A model generated the notes under the pieces. That model saw nothing but the letters and a program-made list of their open reading frames with translations. It was not told where the DNA came from and searched no databases. The translations under genes were made by a program, and so were the position numbers. Below, in pieces: positions 13,938 to 18,994 of a stretch of DNA of 18,994 nt. Source of the stretch: Clostridiales bacterium (GTDB taxonomy: Bacteria > Bacillota > Clostridia > Lachnospirales > Anaerotignaceae); assembly GCA_019423725.1 (NCBI GenBank), contig JAHZAW010000037.1, positions 1,293-20,286 on the forward strand, read 5' to 3'. Positions within the stretch are counted from its first letter, which is position 1. Each line of letters starts with the position of its first letter.

Positions 13938-13966
13938 ATTATAAGACTACTGTTATTTTTTGTCAA
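13938..13966 (-). promoter_or_regulatory. Consensus promoter of the panD-panC-BASS operon
   Basis: On the minus strand TTGACA (13961-13966), a 17-base spacer and TATAAT (13938-13943) match the housekeeping consensus perfectly. A start about 7 bases downstream gives a leader of about 220 bases before panD. Such a strong promoter before an intrinsic terminator suggests that control is exerted mainly on the RNA. Confidence 0.9.
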
Positions 13967-14103
13967 TACGCCATATCCGTCCCGGTTATTTTTAATATCT
14001 ATAACCAGCCCCTTGCCCTGAACCCCACTAGATTCAAGGCCTGAAATCCATCAAAATCAGCCATCAAGCCTTTAAAACAATATACTGGTTTCTTTATGGC
14101 TGT

Positions 14104-14137
14104 AAAAATCCCTGTCCCATGGCGCCATGGAACAGGG
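14104..14137 (-). terminator. Intrinsic terminator of the NSS transporter gene
   Basis: On the minus strand CCCTGT pairs with ACAGGG around an inner CCATG/CATGG stem, with one mismatch between the two and a GCGC loop; ATTTTTAC follows. It lies about 135 bases beyond the transporter stop codon and upstream of the pantothenate promoter. Confidence 0.75.
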
Positions 14138-14273
14138 TATATGATAATTATGATATTTATGATTTTCATTCTTATGCCTGGATACGGCCTGACTATCCAT
14201 TAAGGCTGATCCTATCATATGCGCTCAGTATGAGCAGTATAAACATTATAAACAAAACAGCCTCTCTCTGGCA

Positions 14274-15614
14274 TCAGCCTATGCCTCCAAAGAAAATGCC
14301 AAGCACATATACCACCAGGGTTATGCCCACAAATACATATTTTGTAACAGGCGCGAACCATTTTCCCAGGGGTTTTGTTCCCCCTGTTTCCACCTGTTTC
14401 CTTGCAAATCCCTTAGGGCATACCCAGAAGAACATTACCGCAGCCAGCAGAGCTCCCAGGGGTATTATGTATATGGATACGGCGTCCATCCAGTTTCCTA
14501 CGGCGTCCCCGCTCTCTATCATAACTCCCACTGCGGCTGATATGACCGCGATTATACATACGGCTGCTTTTCTTGGTATTTTGAACTGGTTCTCAACGGC
14601 CTCTATGGGCGGTTCAAAGAGGTTCATAAGGGACGTTACCGCCGCAAAAAGCACCGCTATGAAAAACAATACCGCAAAAACCGAACCAAAGGGCATCTTC
14701 TGAAATACCACCGGAAGGGTTATGAACATCATGGGCGGTCCGCTGGCAACATCAAGACCAAAGGCAAATACCGCCGGTATAACGACCATTCCCGCAAGAA
14801 GTGCCGCGCATGTATCAAAAAATGCCACGTTCTTGGCACATTTTACCACGTCCACATCGTTTTTAAGGTAACTGCCGTAAACGATAGTTCCAGAGCCGGC
14901 CAGTGACAGTGAGAAAAAGGCCTGTCCAAGAGCATATACCCAGGTTTTTATATTGCCGAGCTGCTCCCACTTCGGAACGAACATATATTTATATCCCTCT
15001 ACAGCTCCCGGAAGCGTTGCCACACGGAAAAGCAGTATGATAAAAAATACGAAGAATATCGGCATCATTATTTCGTTCATCTTCTCAATGCCCTTGGTGA
15101 CTCCCAGTGCCATTATTATGAATGTAAGGGCAAGACCAAGCATATGCCAGGGTATGCTTCCGAAATTAACGGCTATCTCACCAAAGTATGCTCCCATATC
15201 CTCCACATGTATGAGACTTCCCGTGACCGCCGCGTAAAGATATTTCAAAAACCATCCCACGACCACCGAATATCCTATGGCTATTCCAAGGGAACCTACA
15301 ACAGGTATTATGCCTATGGCCTTTCCCCATTTTGCTCCGCTTTTTCCAAACCGCATCTCGGCGGCTTTAGAAAAGGCTCCTAATGGTCCGGTCTTCATAC
15401 TTCTTCCAAATGCCATCTCTCCTATTACCCCTGAAAAACCAAGAAGCACAACAAATATAAAATAAGGTATGAGGAAGGCTGCTCCTCCGAATTTTCCCGT
15501 CCTATATGGGAACATCCAGATATTTCCCATTCCTACAGCCGAGCCTATGCATGCTATTATAAACCCGACTCCTGAACGGAATTCATCTCTTTTTTTCTCA
15601 TCAGTCTTTTTCAT
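14274..15614 (-). CDS. Sodium-dependent amino-acid transporter, NSS/SNF family
   Basis: This 446-aa LeuT-fold symporter has eleven to twelve hydrophobic helices. The first helix is broken at the hallmark GSAVGMGNIWMFPY (24-37); Asn31 corresponds to the sodium-1 ligand of LeuT. The later motifs FFSLSLAGSGTIVYGSYL and LFAAVTSLMNLFEPPIE match helices 6 and 8, where the second sodium site lies. Bacterial members (LeuT, MhsT, TnaT, Tyt1) import hydrophobic or aromatic amino acids; which one here is not seen. The open frame reaches a TTG at 15632, but the ATG at 15612-15614 has GGAG eight bases upstream, so I use it. The gene is monocistronic, ending at a terminator, and divergent from an ABC importer. 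A perfect 18-base palindrome sits within its promoter. Confidence 0.92.
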   Translation of the reverse strand: MKKTDEKKRDEFRSGVGFIIACIGSAVGMGNIWMFPYRTGKFGGAAFLIPYFIFVVLLGFSGVIGEMAFGRSMKTGPLGAFSKAAEMRFGKSGAKWGKAIGIIPVVGSLGIAIGYSVVVGWFLKYLYAAVTGSLIHVEDMGAYFGEIAVNFGSIPWHMLGLALTFIIMALGVTKGIEKMNEIMMPIFFVFFIILLFRVATLPGAVEGYKYMFVPKWEQLGNIKTWVYALGQAFFSLSLAGSGTIVYGSYLKNDVDVVKCAKNVAFFDTCAALLAGMVVIPAVFAFGLDVASGPPMMFITLPVVFQKMPFGSVFAVLFFIAVLFAAVTSLMNLFEPPIEAVENQFKIPRKAAVCIIAVISAAVGVMIESGDAVGNWMDAVSIYIIPLGALLAAVMFFWVCPKGFARKQVETGGTKPLGKWFAPVTKYVFVGITLVVYVLGIFFGGIG

Positions 15615-15660
15615 CCTGTCATCTCCATCCAATAAACTTATGGCTGCCCATAGTATATCA

Positions 15661-15686
15661 ATTATACACGAAAACCATGGTTTTCG
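15661..15686 (-). promoter_or_regulatory. NSS transporter promoter with 18-base palindromic operator
   Basis: A perfect TATAAT on the minus strand (15661-15666) lies about 45 bases before the start codon. Two bases upstream of it is CGAAAACCATGGTTTTCG (15669-15686), a perfect inverted repeat filling most of the space between -10 and -35. No good -35 hexamer is seen at 16-18 bases. A protein bound there would block or remodel the promoter. Confidence 0.6.
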
Positions 15687-15892
15687 ACAGACAATTTTTC
15701 AAGTAAAAGGATTTTTATTGAAAAAGTCTCTCCAAAGCCTGTTTTAAAGGATATCCGGTACTGTTTCATCAATGAGGCCACGCTCTGGATAATTTACATT
15801 TATTGGTTAAAAATTAAAATCTATTATGCATATTTCATAAAAATAAACTAAAATCCATCGGAAAACACCTCTTTTAAACGGCAATTTAGCGA

Positions 15893-15921
15893 TTGAAAGT
15901 TTTAAAGCTGCGGTGTATAAT
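15893..15921 (+). promoter_or_regulatory. Promoter of the ABC importer operon
   Basis: TTGAAA (15893-15898), a 17-base spacer and TATAAT (15916-15921) lie 49 bases before the binding-protein start. The leader is only about 40 bases, and I see no T-box or riboswitch in it. The rest of the 356-base gap back to the NSS gene is AT-rich and otherwise featureless apart from the NSS operator. Confidence 0.8.
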
Positions 15922-15970
15922 GTATATCAATAATCAAAAATAACTTTTTAAATAATAAGGGGGAAATATT

Positions 15971-16963
15971 ATGAAGAAATCATTAGCAGCAGTCGTTGCC
16001 ATTATGACAGCGCTTGCTCTCACAGCCTGCTCCAGCACTGGAAGCACTGAATCAACAGAATCAAACGAATCCACAGAGTCCACAGACGCTGCCGACGGCA
16101 AGACCTATAAGATAGGTATACTTCAGCTCACACAGCATGCCGCCCTTGATAACGCCAACGCAGGCTTTATCGCAGCCCTTGATGACTCAGGCATCAGCTA
16201 TACAGTTGACCAGCAGAACGCATCAGGCGACCAGCCCACATGCCAGACCATAGCTGACAAGCTCGTAAACGACGGCAATGACCTTATTTATGCCATCGCT
16301 ACACCCGCAGCTCAGGCCGTAGCTGGTATGACAAAGGACATCCCCATCGTTCTCTCAGCCGTAACTGACCCCGCTGAAAGCGGTCTTGTTGCTGATAACA
16401 ACGCTCCCGGCGGAAACGTAACAGGTACTTCAGACCTTACACCCGTTGCAGAACAGATAGACCTTCTTAAACAGCTCATACCCGATGCTAAAACAGTTGG
16501 TATCCTCTACTGCTCAGCAGAGTCAAACTCAGCTATCCAGGCTGAAATGGCAAGGGAAGCCTGTGAGGAAAATGGTCTTGAAGCCATCGACTTCACAGTT
16601 TCAAGCACAAATGAGATCCAGACAGTAGTTGAATCAATGGTCGGAAAAGTTGACGCTATCTACGCTCCCACAGACAACACCATCGCAAACGGTATGGCAA
16701 CAGTAGCTATGATAGCAAATGACAACGGTCTTCCCACTATCTGCGGTGAAAGCGGAATGGTAGATGCAGGCGGTCTTGCTACATACGGCATCGATTACTA
16801 CCAGCTCGGATACATGGCAGGCGAAATGGCTGTTGATATACTCGTAAATGGAACAAGCCCTGCTGATATCCCCATCGGATACCTTTCAGCAGATAAATGC
16901 GAACTCGCTGTAAACGAAGAAACAGCAGCTAAACTTGGCATAGACGTATCTTCTATCCAGTAA
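15971..16963 (+). CDS. ABC importer substrate-binding lipoprotein (TrpX-like, ABC_sub_bind family)
   Basis: This 330-aa lipoprotein has a signal peptide ending in LTAC (Cys20) and a Ser/Thr/Glu linker to about residue 42. The periplasmic-binding fold begins KTYKIGILQLTQHAALDNA. Motifs typical of the ABC_sub_bind family are present: IYAIATPAAQAV, IPIVLSAVTDP, TVGILYCSAESNS and YAPTDNTIANGM. In streptococci the related TrpXYZ system is linked to tryptophan uptake; other members are annotated only as sugar- or amino-acid-type importers, so the ligand is uncertain. The ATG follows a run of five G (AAGGGGGAAATATT). It is the first gene of the importer operon. An intrinsic terminator directly after it should raise its transcript level relative to the permease and ATPase, as is common for binding proteins. 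Confidence 0.9.
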   Translation: MKKSLAAVVAIMTALALTACSSTGSTESTESNESTESTDAADGKTYKIGILQLTQHAALDNANAGFIAALDDSGISYTVDQQNASGDQPTCQTIADKLVNDGNDLIYAIATPAAQAVAGMTKDIPIVLSAVTDPAESGLVADNNAPGGNVTGTSDLTPVAEQIDLLKQLIPDAKTVGILYCSAESNSAIQAEMAREACEENGLEAIDFTVSSTNEIQTVVESMVGKVDAIYAPTDNTIANGMATVAMIANDNGLPTICGESGMVDAGGLATYGIDYYQLGYMAGEMAVDILVNGTSPADIPIGYLSADKCELAVNEETAAKLGIDVSSIQ

Positions 16964-16971
16964 ACAATACA

Positions 16972-17050
16972 GGTGCGGCAAGCACCCTGGCGGATGATTC
17001 CGCTAAATAAATGAAAATCAGGCTGAGCCGTTTAAAATAAACGGCTCAGC
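16972..17050 (+). terminator. Internal hairpin cluster and terminator after the binding-protein gene
   Basis: Two short hairpins, GGTGC/GCACC (16972-16986) and GCGGA/TCCGC (16990-17003), precede a perfect 13-bp stem, GCTGAGCCGTTTA/TAAACGGCTCAGC (17022-17050). That stem has an AAA loop and is followed by GTTTTGTATTATTT. The main stem is a strong intrinsic terminator between genes 1 and 2 of the operon, probably allowing partial read-through and protecting the upstream message. Confidence 0.85.
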
Positions 17051-17182
17051 GTTTTGTATTATTTAAGGCAGACTGCCGCGGGCAGGCGTATACAGACCAA
17101 AGTACTTTTTAAGCGCTCCTGTATGTCCCTGCGCGCGGCAGACACAAAAGAATTCAAGGTTTTTAGAAAGCGGGCTGATAAA

Positions 17183-18148
17183 ATGAGTAATTTGCTTACA
17201 TCTTTGCTTGGCGCGGCCGGACAGGGAATACTCTGGGGCATAATGGCGCTGGGCGTTTACATCACTTATAAACTTCTGGACATTGCCGACCTTACCGTAG
17301 ACGGAAGCTTCGCCCTGGGCGGATGTACATGTGCTGTTTTGATACTGGCAGGGGTAAATCCCGTACTTGCCACCATCATAGCCATAATTGCTGGTCTTGC
17401 GGCAGGTTTTGTAACGGGCATACTCCATACGGTATTTGATATACCGGCTATCCTTGCCGGAATACTTACCCAGATATCCCTCTGGTCCATCAACTTAAGG
17501 ATACAGGGCGGCCGAAGCAATGTTCCCCTTCTTAATGACGAGACTATAATAAGCAAATTCGTGGGACGTTCCGGACAGACAGTTGTCTCCACGGCCTCAC
17601 CCTTTATACAGCAGCTTGGTCTTACCCAGTCACAGGCATCCCTTATAGTCGGTGTCGTAGTTGTGGCAGTGATAATAATAGTTATGTACTGGTTCTTCGG
17701 AACGGAAATAGGAAGCGCCCTCAGGGCTACGGGTAATAACGAAGCCATGATCAGAGCCCTTGGCGTTAACACAAAAAGGACTAAACTCCTTGCCCTTATG
17801 CTCTCCAATGGTCTTGTGGCCATGTCTGGAGCATTCGTAGCACAGATGCAGAAATATGCCGACATCGGTATGGGACAGGGCGCCATCGTAATCGGTCTTG
17901 CGGCCATAATCATCGGTGAAGTGCTCATGAAACGCTGCATCAACTTCGGTCTTAAACTCCTTTCCGCTGCCGTCGGAGCTGTCATCTATTTCATAATAAG
18001 AGCAGTCGTACTCTACCTCGGCCTTGATGCCAACGATATGAAACTCATATCAGCGGTAATAGTTGCTATTGCCCTGGCAATACCTACCGCGTCCCAGAAA
18101 CTGGCTGTCAAGAGAGCCTACAAGGAAGGAGACGATGAAAATGCTTGA
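17183..18148 (+). CDS. ABC importer permease (BPD_transp_2 type, TrpY-like)
   Basis: This 321-aa permease has about eight to ten hydrophobic helices. LGVYITYKLLDIADLTVDG near the N-terminus and ALRATGNNEAMIRALGVN in the cytosolic coupling loop are typical of the permeases that accompany ABC_sub_bind lipoproteins. An open frame extends upstream to 17054, but its first 43 residues are basic and non-hydrophobic, and part of that stretch directly follows the terminator. The family-like start MSNLLTSLLGAAGQG is at 17183. No good ribosome site precedes it, so its translation may be weak or depend on another feature. It ends in an 8-base overlap with the ATPase gene, indicating coupling. It forms the membrane pore of the importer; one permease gene implies a homodimer. 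Confidence 0.88.
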   Translation: MSNLLTSLLGAAGQGILWGIMALGVYITYKLLDIADLTVDGSFALGGCTCAVLILAGVNPVLATIIAIIAGLAAGFVTGILHTVFDIPAILAGILTQISLWSINLRIQGGRSNVPLLNDETIISKFVGRSGQTVVSTASPFIQQLGLTQSQASLIVGVVVVAVIIIVMYWFFGTEIGSALRATGNNEAMIRALGVNTKRTKLLALMLSNGLVAMSGAFVAQMQKYADIGMGQGAIVIGLAAIIIGEVLMKRCINFGLKLLSAAVGAVIYFIIRAVVLYLGLDANDMKLISAVIVAIALAIPTASQKLAVKRAYKEGDDENA

Positions 18149-18938
18149 TATCAAAAACGTAAAAAAGACTTTCAATAAAGGAACAATAAATGAGAAAAAA
18201 GCCCTTAACGGCATAAATCTCCACCTTGACGAAGGTGACTTCGTAACGGTCATCGGCGGAAACGGAGCCGGCAAGAGCACAACTTTGAATATGATCGCCG
18301 GTGTTTATCCCATAGACTCCGGAAAAATAGAGATCGACGGCATAAATATTTCCAGAGATCCGGAATTTAAAAGAGCAAAATATATCGGACGTGTATTCCA
18401 GGACCCCATGATGGGTACAGCCGCCGGTATGGAAATACAGGAAAACCTTGCCCTTGCCCTCAGGAGGGGTGAAAAAAGAGGTCTTGGATGGGGCATAAAA
18501 GCCGCTGAAAAGGAAAGATACAGAGAAGCCCTCGCTAGACTGGGCCTTGGACTGGAAGACCGTATGTCCATAAAGGTAGGCCTCCTTTCAGGCGGACAGC
18601 GCCAGGCTTTGACCCTTCTTATGGCTACCCTCAAAAAACCCAGGCTCCTGCTCCTTGATGAGCATACGGCGGCCCTTGACCCCAAGACAGCCGCTAAGGT
18701 ACTTTCCATAACGGAAGAACTGGTAGCTGAAGGCAATCTCACCACCATGATGGTCACCCACAACATGAAAGACGCCATAGCCATTGGCAACAGGCTCATC
18801 ATGATGAACAACGGAAAAATAATATACGATGTATCCGGAGAAGAAAAGAAAAACCTCACCGTTGAGGATCTTTTGAAGAAATTCTCCGAGGCCAGCGGAG
18901 AAGAACTGGTAAACGACAGAATGATGCTGGCAAAATAA
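18141..18938 (+). CDS. ABC importer ATP-binding protein (TrpZ-like)
   Basis: This 265-aa ATPase powers the importer at the inner membrane face. Walker A GGNGAGKST is at 39-47, the Q-loop glutamine in FQDPM at 86-90, the signature LSGGQ at 149-153, Walker B LLLLDE near 169-174, and the switch histidine in MMVTHNMKD. The open frame runs upstream within the permease gene. The ATG at 18141 has AAGGAG nine bases upstream and gives the family start MLDIKNVKKTF. An ATG two codons earlier would be too close to that site. The 8-base overlap with the permease and the intrinsic terminator after it show it is the last gene of the operon. Confidence 0.94.
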   Translation: MLDIKNVKKTFNKGTINEKKALNGINLHLDEGDFVTVIGGNGAGKSTTLNMIAGVYPIDSGKIEIDGINISRDPEFKRAKYIGRVFQDPMMGTAAGMEIQENLALALRRGEKRGLGWGIKAAEKERYREALARLGLGLEDRMSIKVGLLSGGQRQALTLLMATLKKPRLLLLDEHTAALDPKTAAKVLSITEELVAEGNLTTMMVTHNMKDAIAIGNRLIMMNNGKIIYDVSGEEKKNLTVEDLLKKFSEASGEELVNDRMMLAK

Positions 18939-18954
18939 AAACCATTGAAAACAC

Positions 18955-18994
18955 AAACAGTGCCCTGGGCCTTGAGCCTTTGGGCACTGTTTTT
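18955..18994 (+). terminator. Intrinsic terminator of the ABC importer operon
   Basis: AAACAGTGCCC and GGGCACTGTTT form an 11-bp perfect stem with a 16-base loop, 17 bases after the ATPase stop. The T-run starts within the 3' arm and is cut by the window end. Confidence 0.88.

Noticed and set aside
15740..15970. T-box or tryptophan leader before the TrpX-like gene
   Set aside because: The promoter leaves only about 40 bases of leader, and no T-box sequence or terminator is visible in it.
17266..17985. 239-codon minus-strand open frame inside the permease gene
   Set aside because: It lies wholly antisense to a well-supported ABC permease. Its Ala/Pro/Thr/Met-rich sequence is typical of a shadow frame.
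18305..18859. 184-codon minus-strand open frame inside the ATPase gene
   Set aside because: It is antisense to an ATPase with all its motifs intact. Long antisense frames are expected with this codon use.
1..18994. CRISPR arrays, tRNA/rRNA genes, transposases, phage genes
   Set aside because: No regularly spaced repeats, no cloverleaf or rRNA-like sequence, and no transposase, integrase or capsid motifs were seen on either strand.

Overview
The window reads as chromosome of a spore-forming, low-to-moderate GC Firmicute of the class Clostridia. The evidence is a recognisable spoIIID, a cdaA-type diadenylate cyclase, strong AGGAGG-type ribosome sites, Gram-positive lipoproteins with Ser/Thr/Glu-rich linkers, a terminator-type TPP riboswitch, and heavy use of ATA, CTT and AGG/AGA codons. 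I cannot name a genus. Nothing in the window looks like a phage, an insertion sequence, a CRISPR array, or an rRNA or tRNA gene.

Layout from left to right. The 5' part of cdaA (minus) runs off the left edge. Two tandem AEC-family permeases (minus) follow, then a gene-poor AT-rich stretch. Next is a minus-strand operon read from right to left: promoter, TPP riboswitch, terminator, M20 amidohydrolase, ThiY-like lipoprotein, and a CbiL/CobI precorrin-2 C20-methyltransferase. This looks like thiamin-pyrimidine salvage with a cobalamin gene attached. spoIIID (minus, TTG start) and a LysR regulator (minus) come next. The LysR gene faces a five-gene plus-strand operon: cyclophilin-like lipoprotein, 89-aa coiled-coil-like protein, iron-dependent alcohol dehydrogenase, CMD-cupin fusion and flavodoxin. 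A perfect T-N11-A palindrome lies between the two.

A structured non-coding stretch then separates this operon from a convergent pantothenate operon on the minus strand, read as panD, panC and a BASS-family transporter that is probably PanS-like. Upstream of panD are a consensus promoter, a 30-nt hairpin with one bulged A on each strand (a candidate 'pan' motif), and an intrinsic terminator in the leader. Last come an NSS/SNF sodium-coupled amino-acid transporter (minus) and, divergently, a three-gene ABC importer (lipoprotein, permease, ATPase) of the TrpXYZ-like kind. That importer has an internal terminator after the binding-protein gene and a final terminator at the window edge.

The unifying theme is vitamin and amino-acid acquisition under RNA-level control: thiamin, cobalamin, pantothenate and probably aromatic amino acids. 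The most notable points are the cobalamin methyltransferase downstream of a TPP riboswitch, the pan-motif-like leader with an attenuator before panD, and the LysR-controlled redox operon with a small uncharacterised protein.
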